Below are positions 16,534-23,232 of a stretch of 31,952 nt of DNA, piece by piece. The position numbers were made by a program, and so were the translations under genes. The notes beneath the pieces were generated by a model that was not told where the DNA came from, ran no database searches, and worked only from the letters and a program-made list of their open reading frames with translations. The DNA is taken from positions 1 through 31,952 of the forward strand of contig JANRJY010000018.1 in the NCBI GenBank assembly GCA_033763735.1, read 5' to 3'. The stretch's first letter is position 1; the number at the start of each line of letters is the position of its first letter. This DNA is from JANRJY01 sp033763735 (GTDB lineage: Bacteria; Bacteroidota; Bacteroidia; Cytophagales; UBA9547).

Positions 16534-17856
16534 TCACTTCGGCATTTTAAGAGTTGCCTTAAATACAAATTCTGACCAAGAAATAGATATAGTGCTTCCT
16601 ACAATTTTAGCAAGTTGATTACTAATCCAAAGTCCCAAACCATGTCCTTCTTTCAAAGGATTTCCTCTGTAAAATGCTTCTAAAAGTGATTGCGTTTCCC
16701 CTGTATGTTTATCTGTAATATTTTCAATTTCACAAATCCATTCATTTTGATTTTGATTAATATAAACTTTAACAGCTGTTGATGTCTTTGCATATTTAAT
16801 AGCGTTTTCCATCAAATTAAGCAATACATGTTCTAGTTTTCTTAAATCAGAATTTACTATTATATCTTGGTTTTCGTTCAAATGTATCTCTATTTTGATT
16901 TCATATTCATCACAAAAAGATTTCAATTTTTCAATCGTTTCATAAATGAGTTGTGTAAAATTTATTTCTTGTATAAGGACAGGTATGTTTCCAGTTTCAG
17001 AACGACTAATCAATAAAAAATCTTCAAGAAGTCGAGATATGCGATTGATTTCTTGCAGATATTCTTCAAAGTAACTTTTAGTTTCTTCTGATAATTTAGG
17101 ATTTGAAATGTTCACTTCTATTCCGGTTTTCATCACTGCTAAAGGCGTTCGTAATTCGTGCGCAGCTGAAGCAAAAAAGTTTTTTTGTAATTGACCATTT
17201 TCTTTTATGCGAATTAGCATGTTGTTAATGGTGTTTGTAAGTACAAATAACTCGTCTTTATTATTTGGCAAAGGCAATTCTTCAATGGTATCGGTGCTCA
17301 CAATTTTAGAAGCTTTGTTAGTAATATTTCTGATGGGCTTCAAGAACCATGTAGAAACAAAATAAACAGCAACAAAAACCAACATTAAGCTGCATAGAAA
17401 ACATATCAGGAAAATATTTTTTATATGATCCAAATCTGATTGTAATTGCTTTATAGGTAGTGCAAGGGTAAGTTGAATTTGGGTTTGTTCATTATCATCA
17501 TCATTTTGGAAAACGGTTATAAATCTGTAATTGTTAAATGTACCTGAATTGCTATCTGGAAAATCAGCACTCTTAAATATTTGGTTTGTGGTGTCGAAAT
17601 ATTGATAATTGATCAACATTTTTTCGTCTGCTGTTATCGGAGGTAATATCACGTATGGGCTCACATCCACCCTACTGATCAAAAATTCAGCTCGACTTTT
17701 GAGACTACGATCAAACGCCTTAAACAATTGATTTTCCGTAAAATTTAAAAGAATTTGCCCTACAATTACAAACACCGATATAAGGACAATGCTTGTAGAA
17801 AGCATTATTTTGAATCGTAATCCCCTAAAAAAATTGATGAATTTGTTACTCTGCAT
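16534..17856 (-). CDS. Sensor histidine kinase of an OmpR-type two-component system
   Basis: A 440-residue inner-membrane kinase: TM1 about 17-37, periplasmic sensor about 38-146, TM2 about 147-170, HAMP linker, a dimerisation helix with phospho-acceptor H233 ('SAAHELRTPLAV'), the N box 'VLLNLMENAIKYAK' and the G2 box 'GHGLGLWIS'. The G1 box is degenerate: where DxGxG is expected, the sequence reads 'IENITDKHTGETQSLLEAFY', with no clear Asp-Gly pair. The ATP-binding N and G2 boxes remain, so some activity is likely. Its start overlaps the regulator gene by 11 bp, so they are a coupled pair. It is the last gene of the YceI/unknown/regulator/kinase operon. Confidence 0.93.
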   Translation of the reverse strand: MQSNKFINFFRGLRFKIMLSTSIVLISVFVIVGQILLNFTENQLFKAFDRSLKSRAEFLISRVDVSPYVILPPITADEKMLINYQYFDTTNQIFKSADFPDSNSGTFNNYRFITVFQNDDDNEQTQIQLTLALPIKQLQSDLDHIKNIFLICFLCSLMLVFVAVYFVSTWFLKPIRNITNKASKIVSTDTIEELPLPNNKDELFVLTNTINNMLIRIKENGQLQKNFFASAAHELRTPLAVMKTGIEVNISNPKLSEETKSYFEEYLQEINRISRLLEDFLLISRSETGNIPVLIQEINFTQLIYETIEKLKSFCDEYEIKIEIHLNENQDIIVNSDLRKLEHVLLNLMENAIKYAKTSTAVKVYINQNQNEWICEIENITDKHTGETQSLLEAFYRGNPLKEGHGLGLWISNQLAKIVGSTISISWSEFVFKATLKMPK

Positions 17857-18520
17857 CGGCCATTTTATAACCTCTTCCTACGACCGTACTTATCAGGTTT
17901 TTCATGCCTATTTCATCGAGCTTTTTTCGTAGTTGATAAATATGAACTTCAATGACGTTGCTTCCCATGTCAAAATCAACTTCCCAAACTTTTTCAGCGA
18001 TTTCGGTTTTGGTGATTAATTTGTCTTTTTTCCTCATGAAAAGGTCAAGCAAGGCAAATTCACGATTGGTTAATTCCAGTTTTTTGCCAGCCTTATAAAT
18101 TTCGTGTTTTATCAAATCCATTCGAAGGTCAGCAACTTCAATGATTAAGTCGTTGTCAAATGCTCCTTTGCGCTTAACGGCTCTGATACGTGCCAACAAT
18201 TCAGCAAAATCAAAAGGTTTGCGAATGTAATCCAAGGCACCCAAATCAAGACCTTCTACTACTTTTTCGGGATCACTTAAGGCACTCAATATGATAACCG
18301 GTACTTTGATATTGAATGAACGCATGTTTTTCAACACTTCAAAGCCAGTTTGGCCGGGAAGCATCAAATCAAGCAATACAACATCATATATTCCCCCGGA
18401 AAGTAAGTTCAATCCTTCGGTACCCGAAAACACAGCGTCAACAATATATCCCTGTTGTTCCAAACCTTGTTTGATAAATTTGGCAAGCTTTCTTTCGTCT
18501 TCGATGACCAATATTTTCAT
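17846..18520 (-). CDS. OmpR/PhoB-type response regulator
   Basis: A 224-residue DNA-binding regulator. The receiver has acidic residues E7-D8-E9 ('VIEDERK'), phospho-acceptor D51 ('VVLLDLMLPG'), 'ILSALSD' and the lysine in 'IRKPFDFAEL'. The C-terminal winged helix carries 'ELTNREFALLDLFM', 'VWEVDFDMGSNVIEVHIYQL' and 'VVGRGYKM'. It is the partner of the overlapping kinase. It starts 3 bp after the stop of the exported protein gene upstream, so regulator levels are tied to that gene. Regulated targets are not shown by the sequence. The adjacent YceI and unknown exported proteins are natural candidates for autoregulation. Confidence 0.95.
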   Translation of the reverse strand: MKILVIEDERKLAKFIKQGLEQQGYIVDAVFSGTEGLNLLSGGIYDVVLLDLMLPGQTGFEVLKNMRSFNIKVPVIILSALSDPEKVVEGLDLGALDYIRKPFDFAELLARIRAVKRKGAFDNDLIIEVADLRMDLIKHEIYKAGKKLELTNREFALLDLFMRKKDKLITKTEIAEKVWEVDFDMGSNVIEVHIYQLRKKLDEIGMKNLISTVVGRGYKMADAE

Positions 18521-18523
18521 GAT

Positions 18524-19186
18524 CTATTTTAACAAAAATGTGGTACCGTCGATTTCTATTGAAGTTGTATAAATGATAAGATCAAATTTGGTATTGACAT
18601 ATCCTTTATCCTTTGGACGTTCGGGACCGGTAATTTTTACTTTGCTGTTGCTTTTGATTAGTTCAATCAAATTATTGACTGAATTTGGCTTAAATATAGC
18701 AAGAGTTTTGCCATTTGCAATTCCGGCTATTCTACCTTTCCGATCAGTAATAAAGTAATGTTGTGCAAATAATATGCTTTGATCGCTTCCTGTGTTATTT
18801 GTCCAACTGGGGTATTGGCATGTGATATCTAACCTTTTGGAGTTAAGTGTATTCTCAAGATTGGAGAGGGAATAATGATTATGATTTTCGTTGAATTCAA
18901 CCTTAACTTTAACTTTAGTCCCTTTCTCCGCTATGGCCATTAATGCATTTGCTGAATGAGGCATGAACAATATCGTGATTACTTTGTCTTCCAGTTTCAA
19001 ATCAAAAGCATCAATATCACCGGCACTATTGCTTTTGTACTCAATTATTATTCCGACTAATTCTTGAATAGTGGTTTGCTTTGATTCGTCATCAAAACAA
19101 ACCACGTGTTCATCAGCATATACTGTTAAGGAACTAATTATTAATCCGAAAATAAAAATAAATACTACGGTGCTCCTAATGTTCAA
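18524..19186 (-). CDS. Exported protein of unknown function with two internal repeats
   Basis: I do not recognise this 220-residue protein. It has a signal peptide (about 1-24, 'FGLIISSLTVYADEH') and no further membrane segment, so it should be periplasmic or secreted. The mature part seems to contain two similar units. Segment 'ILFMPHSANALMAIAEKG' then 'TKVKVKVEF' (about 71-98) matches 'AIFKPNSVNNLIELIKSN' then 'SKVKITGPE' (about 163-190) in spacing and pattern: hydrophobic strand, Pro, Ser, helix, Lys/Val strand. This suggests a duplicated small beta-rich fold, possibly OB-like (inference). It has two mature cysteines (about residues 30 and 123). It lies 3 bp from the YceI gene upstream and 3 bp from the regulator downstream, so it is firmly in the operon. 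Confidence 0.8.
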   Translation of the reverse strand: MNIRSTVVFIFIFGLIISSLTVYADEHVVCFDDESKQTTIQELVGIIIEYKSNSAGDIDAFDLKLEDKVITILFMPHSANALMAIAEKGTKVKVKVEFNENHNHYSLSNLENTLNSKRLDITCQYPSWTNNTGSDQSILFAQHYFITDRKGRIAGIANGKTLAIFKPNSVNNLIELIKSNSKVKITGPERPKDKGYVNTKFDLIIYTTSIEIDGTTFLLK

Positions 19187-19189
19187 TCT

Positions 19190-19762
19190 TTACTGTTTTT
19201 TGGGTTTGTTTAACTCAAGAAATGCCGTGATATTGATGATGTCTCCCAGTCTGTCACCACCTCCTGTGATACCAAAGTCTTTTTTGTATAGAGTACCGGT
19301 AACTTTCATATAAGCATTTTTTCCTTTCATACCTGTATATTCAACCAAAAATGTAGATTTTACTGGTTTGCATTTCACGGTCAATATACCTTCTGCCTTA
19401 TATTTGTTCTTCTTGGTTTTTTTCATTTTATCACATGTAAAAGTAATTTCCGGACAATTAAGGCTATCCAAATATTCGGCTCCCATCAACATATGATTAA
19501 GGCCATTGTTGATCACATCAATTCCACTGTTTTTAATGGTTAGTGTTACTTTTGAATCATTGAAATTGGTGCTGTCCGGTGATTCGATTTTTCCGGAAAA
19601 GTCTTTGAATTCACCTGTACGAAATGAGTATTCATTCCACTGAATAGCAAAACAGATATTAGAATGACCTGCTCCAAATCCCCAAACGGTTTGAGCACTT
19701 GAAGTAATAACACTGAATATTAGGGCAAAAAGGATATTTAAAATAATAGATTTTGTTTTCAT
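19190..19762 (-). CDS. YceI family periplasmic lipid-binding-like protein
   Basis: A 190-residue exported protein: signal peptide about 1-23 ('VITSSAQ'), then a lipocalin-like YceI domain with the opening 'GAGHSNICFAIQWNEYSFRT', 'GEFKDFSGKI', 'LTIKNSGIDVINNGLNHML', 'CPEITFTCDKM', and the closing 'GTLYKKDFGIT' and 'DIINITAFLEL'. YceI proteins bind long isoprenoid or fatty chains inside a beta barrel. A transport or stress role is suggested in several bacteria. It is the first gene of the operon that continues with the unknown exported protein, response regulator and kinase. A promoter-like pair of boxes lies upstream. Confidence 0.9.
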   Translation of the reverse strand: MKTKSIILNILFALIFSVITSSAQTVWGFGAGHSNICFAIQWNEYSFRTGEFKDFSGKIESPDSTNFNDSKVTLTIKNSGIDVINNGLNHMLMGAEYLDSLNCPEITFTCDKMKKTKKNKYKAEGILTVKCKPVKSTFLVEYTGMKGKNAYMKVTGTLYKKDFGITGGGDRLGDIINITAFLELNKPKKQ

Positions 19763-19781
19763 TGGGTTAATGATATGTGGT

Positions 19782-19809
19782 TAAATGTAGTGTAATATTA
19801 AAAATCAAA
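19782..19809 (-). promoter_or_regulatory. Possible promoter of the YceI/two-component operon
   Basis: On the minus strand, TTTG (19809-19806), a 16-bp spacer and TACATTTA (19789-19782, seven of eight matches to TAnnTTTG) precede the ATG by 19 bp. The spacer is slightly short and the final G is missing, so support is modest. Confidence 0.35.
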
Positions 19810-19900
19810 AATGAGGAAAGTGTGAAATTGATATTAAAAAAAATTAATATGCTCCCAATCTATTTTAAAAGTTTACACAACAACAATTGATGGTTGGATA

Positions 19901-20662
19901 TTACCAATCACCGCCTGATCCACCTCCACCAAAGCCTCCACCTCCAAATCCACCAAAACTTCCACTTCCGCTCGAAAAATCGCCATAACTACTTCCTCTT
20001 CCACCTCCGGATAGAGCAGATCCTAGTAAAAACGCTGTCCAGGGATCCAATCCTCGCTTGCCATAAGAATTACCGCCTCCTCCTCTTCTGAAAAAAGAAA
20101 ATATAATGTAGGCAATAATTGCAAAAAAGATAAATGTTCCAAGTGTGAAACCCCTTTTGCTCTTTTTGGGTTCACCTTTGTATTCACCACTTGCCAGTTG
20201 AATTATTACGTCCGTAGCATCGTTTAAGCCTTGATAATAATTTTGTTGTTTGAATTGTGGCTTTATTATTTCTTCTATAATTCGCTTGGTATATGCATCC
20301 GTAACTCTTGCTTCAAGGCCATAACCCACCTGAATTCTGATTTTGCGTTCAGCAATGGCAATATAAATCAATATGCCGTTATCTTTACCTTTTTGACCAA
20401 TCTTCCAGGCCTCAGCTAATTTCATTGAATAGTCAAATACCTCTTCCCCTTCCAAGGAATTTTCGATAACAATAGCGATTTGGCTGGAAGTGGAGTCGTT
20501 GTATGCTCTTAATTTTTTTTCGAGATAAATAGACTCATTTTGGTTCAAAACCCCTGCAAAGTCATTTACTAACCTTGGGGGATTGGGCATTTCGGGTATG
20601 CTTTTGCAAATACCAATCGAAATTGACAAAATGAGAACGAATGCAGATATAAATTTTTTCAT
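19901..20662 (-). CDS. Exported TPM-domain protein with glycine-rich tail
   Basis: A 253-residue protein: signal peptide about 1-21 ('FVLILSISIGICKS'), a TPM domain about 28-155 ('RLVNDFAGVLN', 'QIAIVIENSLEGEE', 'KDNGILIYIAIAERKIRIQV', 'YGLEARVTD'), one transmembrane helix (about 173-192) followed by Arg residues, and a glycine/serine-rich C-terminus ending 'GGGGFGGGGSGGDW'. TPM proteins of this layout (YgcG-like) are widespread and often linked with LemA. Functions proposed for TPM domains include phosphatase activity and photosystem II repair. The bacterial role is unclear. I start at the ATG at 20662, 4 bp after the upstream TPM gene, because it begins the signal peptide directly. An upstream in-frame start would add 14 residues inside the previous gene. 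Confidence 0.88.
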   Translation of the reverse strand: MKKFISAFVLILSISIGICKSIPEMPNPPRLVNDFAGVLNQNESIYLEKKLRAYNDSTSSQIAIVIENSLEGEEVFDYSMKLAEAWKIGQKGKDNGILIYIAIAERKIRIQVGYGLEARVTDAYTKRIIEEIIKPQFKQQNYYQGLNDATDVIIQLASGEYKGEPKKSKRGFTLGTFIFFAIIAYIIFSFFRRGGGGNSYGKRGLDPWTAFLLGSALSGGGRGSSYGDFSSGSGSFGGFGGGGFGGGGSGGDW

Positions 20663-20666
20663 GTGA

Positions 20667-21104
20667 CTAATTGTTACCAAAAGAGATTTCGTCAGAAAGT
20701 TCATTTATATCGTCCGATTGATATGGAAAATGGCTTTTCAACTGCTCGCCGGCCATGCGAATACCTTCGCATATTCCTATGGAAAACTGCTTTTCCTTGA
20801 ATTTTGAAAGGCAATGTTCTTTAATTTTATCCCAAAAATCCGGAGGAACTACCTTATTGATACCCGCATCTCCTAATATGGCAAACTTATGATCTTCGAC
20901 TGCTAAGTAAAACAACACGCCATTTCTAAGGGCAGTTTTGTGCATTTTGAGCAATGCAAATACTTCAGCTGCTCGATCCAATACATCCTTAGTGCATTTA
21001 TTTTCGATATGTAGACGCACTTCACCTGAAGTGTTTTTCTCGGCATCTTCAATCGCTGAAACAATATTCTTTTTTTCTTCTTCCGTGAAAAAGTTCTTTG
21101 CCAT
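20667..21104 (-). CDS. Cytoplasmic TPM-domain protein
   Basis: A 145-residue protein made up almost entirely of a TPM domain: 'FFTEEEKKNIVSAIEDAEKN', 'GEVRLHIEN', 'NGVLFYLAVEDHKFAILGDA', 'GINKVVPPDFWDKI'. It has no signal peptide or membrane helix, unlike the partner encoded 4 bp downstream. The two are therefore co-translated versions of the same fold on opposite sides of the membrane (inference from topology). In many Bacteroidota the pair follows a lemA gene. Here nothing like LemA is present upstream, where the next gene is a sugar isomerase-like cupin 109 bp away. Confidence 0.88.
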   Translation of the reverse strand: MAKNFFTEEEKKNIVSAIEDAEKNTSGEVRLHIENKCTKDVLDRAAEVFALLKMHKTALRNGVLFYLAVEDHKFAILGDAGINKVVPPDFWDKIKEHCLSKFKEKQFSIGICEGIRMAGEQLKSHFPYQSDDINELSDEISFGNN

Positions 21105-21213
21105 ATGCTTAATGAAAGGACAAATCTAATCAATTAATACCTATTGATATCGAAGAAATTATGTTTTGTAGAAATTGATTTCAGCTCAATTGATTACCTG
21201 ATTGTCTGCCCAA

Positions 21214-21783
21214 CTAATTTTTATCACTCAATAATTTAACTAATGGCGATTCATCTTCTTCGACATGGGGGTACCGGCCTATATCCGGATTATCAAAGAA
21301 ATTGTCATTCAGGTCATCATTAGCAGTGGAAACTTCACCAATAATACATTGGTCGGTAATGGGCCAAAAAGCATGATTTACTCCCTGAAACAATGTAATA
21401 CGCTCACCAGCTTGAATTTTTACTTTAGTGTTGGTATCAAATTCTTTCCATTCATTATTGATTTTCACTTTTACTTTTGACCCTGATTGCGACATTTTAG
21501 CATCCCAAAGCTGAATTTCAAAAGCACCATTTCTACATATAATATCCTCTTTTTTCTTTTTATGATAATGTGCAGGCGTAGTCATTCCTTTGCGTGCATA
21601 CATGAGTTTTTCGCAGTATTCAGACTCTTCACAAAGGTTAATCAATACCAGTCCGTATTTGTTAAAATCACCTAATCCAAAGTCTGTTACATCCCATTTG
21701 GGGTTTGGTGGCAATATCCATCCATGCGTTTCGAAGCACTTTTTGGCTTCGAGATATACTTTGTTGATTTCTGATCTTTTCAT
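21214..21783 (-). CDS. D-lyxose/D-mannose isomerase-like cupin
   Basis: A 189-residue cupin resembling D-lyxose ketol-isomerases, which interconvert D-lyxose with D-xylulose and D-mannose with D-fructose. Metal ligands are probably H72, H74 and E79 in 'TPAHYHKKKKEDI', plus H137 in 'QGVNHAFWP'. The signature 'GEVSTANDDLNDNFF' is typical. I use the ATG at 21783. A TTG two codons upstream is less likely. The gene follows a Gfo/Idh/MocA oxidoreductase by 35 bp on the same strand, which suggests shared sugar metabolism. The exact sugar is not determined. Confidence 0.87.
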   Translation of the reverse strand: MKRSEINKVYLEAKKCFETHGWILPPNPKWDVTDFGLGDFNKYGLVLINLCEESEYCEKLMYARKGMTTPAHYHKKKKEDIICRNGAFEIQLWDAKMSQSGSKVKVKINNEWKEFDTNTKVKIQAGERITLFQGVNHAFWPITDQCIIGEVSTANDDLNDNFFDNPDIGRYPHVEEDESPLVKLLSDKN

Positions 21784-21818
21784 TGGCAAAACAAGGAGAT
21801 AATGATAACACTGAGAAA

Positions 21819-22940
21819 TTATACTTGTACTACTTTTTTATCAGCATGAGACTTAAGTGCCGCTTCGAATAAACGATGGCTGTCAACGGCCTCTTCAACA
21901 GTGGCACATCCAAATCGATCTCCTTTAAACCCTTCTCTTTCAGCTACGTATGCGGCTAACATCTGTTGAAAACAATCCGGAAACCCTGGTTCGAATATGC
22001 CTCCGGTAATGGTGCCATATGGACCTTGAAAACCTAAGTCGGTTTTGCTCCACCATTGTTCTTTTTCTCTTTTGAATGTCCAAAGTGTTTTGGGTTCTTT
22101 TGTACTATATTTTACACCTCCTTCTGTTCCCAATATTTCGATATACCAGGTATTGGTTTCGGTAGGTGCCATTCTTTTGGTTTCAAGAGTCATTGGTACG
22201 GTCAATCCATTCAATTCGACTTCGCAATGTAAGGTGGCATTGTCCCAAGTATCGCAAGCTGCCATTCCTCCTTTGCCATCGGGACGTTCGTGATATATCT
22301 TTTGTAATTGCGCATACACATTTTTAGGCTTCAATCCCAATCGGAATGGTACATGACAAGCATGCATGCCTAGGTCTCCCATAACACCTATTTCTCCACA
22401 AAACTTATTCATTCGTTTCCAATTGATTGGCTTGGTTGGGTCCAAATCACTGGAATGATGAAATCCGGATTTGATGCTTAATAATTTGCCAAATGAACCT
22501 TTGTTGTACTCTGCAATTACTCTTTGTACACCCGGCAAAAAAGGAAATTCAGAGCTGCAACGTACAAATCGCTTGGTTTCGTTAATGGCTTTTTGAATAT
22601 TAATTGCTGCTTTCAGGTCAATTCCGAAAGGTTTTTCGGCCAACAAATCCTTGCCCGACTTCAATACGTCGATATATATTTGTTCATGCAAATTGTGTGG
22701 CACGGCAACATATACCACATCTACTTGTGGGTTGGCCAACAGTTCTTTGTAATCAGTAGTTAGTTGAGTTACTGAACCAATTTGCTTATACCAATCTAAT
22801 ATTTGCGGATTCAAGTCAGCTACCGAAACTAAAGAAGCTTTCGCCTGAAAATCATTCAGTACAAACCACCTTCCAAATGCTGAAGCAGCTTCACGACCCA
22901 TTAACCCACCACCTATAATTCCAAATTTTATTTCTTTCAT
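21819..22940 (-). CDS. Gfo/Idh/MocA family NAD(P)-dependent oxidoreductase
   Basis: A 373-residue dehydrogenase. The N-terminal Rossmann fold has G10-x-G12-x-x-G15 ('FGIIGGGLMGREA'), then 'VYVAVPHNLHEQI' and the family's catalytic-region motif E102-K103-P104 ('LLAEKPFGIDL'). The C-terminal alpha/beta half has 'GDLGMHACHVPFRLGLKP' and 'TLETKRMAPTETNTW'. The substrate is most likely a sugar or cyclitol. The downstream isomerase-like cupin supports a carbohydrate role. It is the first gene of this two-gene unit and is divergent from mutL across a 292-bp gap that contains a palindrome and a repeat element. Confidence 0.92.
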   Translation of the reverse strand: MKEIKFGIIGGGLMGREAASAFGRWFVLNDFQAKASLVSVADLNPQILDWYKQIGSVTQLTTDYKELLANPQVDVVYVAVPHNLHEQIYIDVLKSGKDLLAEKPFGIDLKAAINIQKAINETKRFVRCSSEFPFLPGVQRVIAEYNKGSFGKLLSIKSGFHHSSDLDPTKPINWKRMNKFCGEIGVMGDLGMHACHVPFRLGLKPKNVYAQLQKIYHERPDGKGGMAACDTWDNATLHCEVELNGLTVPMTLETKRMAPTETNTWYIEILGTEGGVKYSTKEPKTLWTFKREKEQWWSKTDLGFQGPYGTITGGIFEPGFPDCFQQMLAAYVAEREGFKGDRFGCATVEEAVDSHRLFEAALKSHADKKVVQV

Positions 22941-23034
22941 GCTTAGTTTGATTTTGATTGCCGATTGGAATACGTCTTTTATTATTATTACTAATTTTTA
23001 TTAAACATATATTTTGTTCAAAAATAAATATCTC

Positions 23035-23052
23035 AACTTGTAATTACAAGTT
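23035..23052. promoter_or_regulatory. Perfect 18-bp palindrome upstream of the oxidoreductase gene
   Basis: AACTTGTAATTACAAGTT reads the same on both strands. It lies 95 bp upstream of the oxidoreductase start, a plausible site for a dimeric repressor, or alternatively part of the neighbouring repeat element. No regulator gene is adjacent. Confidence 0.35.
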
Positions 23053-23068
23053 AAATTATAAATTTTTT

Positions 23069-23163
23069 TACAATGTCATTAACTTAAGCATTTTTTATAA
23101 CCTCATCCTTAATCCTTCTCCTTCAGAGAAGGAGATTTTGAATCTTAAGTTAATGACATTGTA
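23069..23163. repeat. 95-bp element with 20-bp perfect terminal inverted repeats and an inner hairpin
   Basis: The arms 23069-23088 and 23144-23163 are exact inverted copies of TACAATGTCATTAACTTAAG. Between them, TCTCCTTC-AGA-GAAGGAGA forms a second perfect 8-bp stem (about 23117-23135). The nested layout and intergenic position suggest a MITE- or REP-like interspersed repeat. No protein is encoded. A second copy is not present in this window. Confidence 0.7.
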
Positions 23164-23220
23164 TTTTTTTCTAAAATAGGATAGTTGATAATTATTAATC
23201 AAAAAGTCATTTTATAACGA

Positions 23221-23228
23221 TAATTTTG
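23221..23228 (+). promoter_or_regulatory. -7 box immediately before mutL
   Basis: TAATTTTG matches TAnnTTTG perfectly and ends 4 bp before the mutL ATG at 23233, so transcription would begin at or within a base or two of the start codon. No TTTG lies at the normal upstream distance, so support is partial. Confidence 0.35.
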
Positions 23229-23232
23229 CCAC

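Noticed and set aside
16534..19762. Defence or secretion system
   Set aside because: The four genes are a YceI protein, an unknown exported protein and an ordinary two-component pair, with no effector, nuclease or secretion component.
23069..23163. Simple intrinsic terminator
   Set aside because: The 20-bp arms are 55 bp apart with another hairpin inside. The flanking genes diverge, so no transcript needs to end here.
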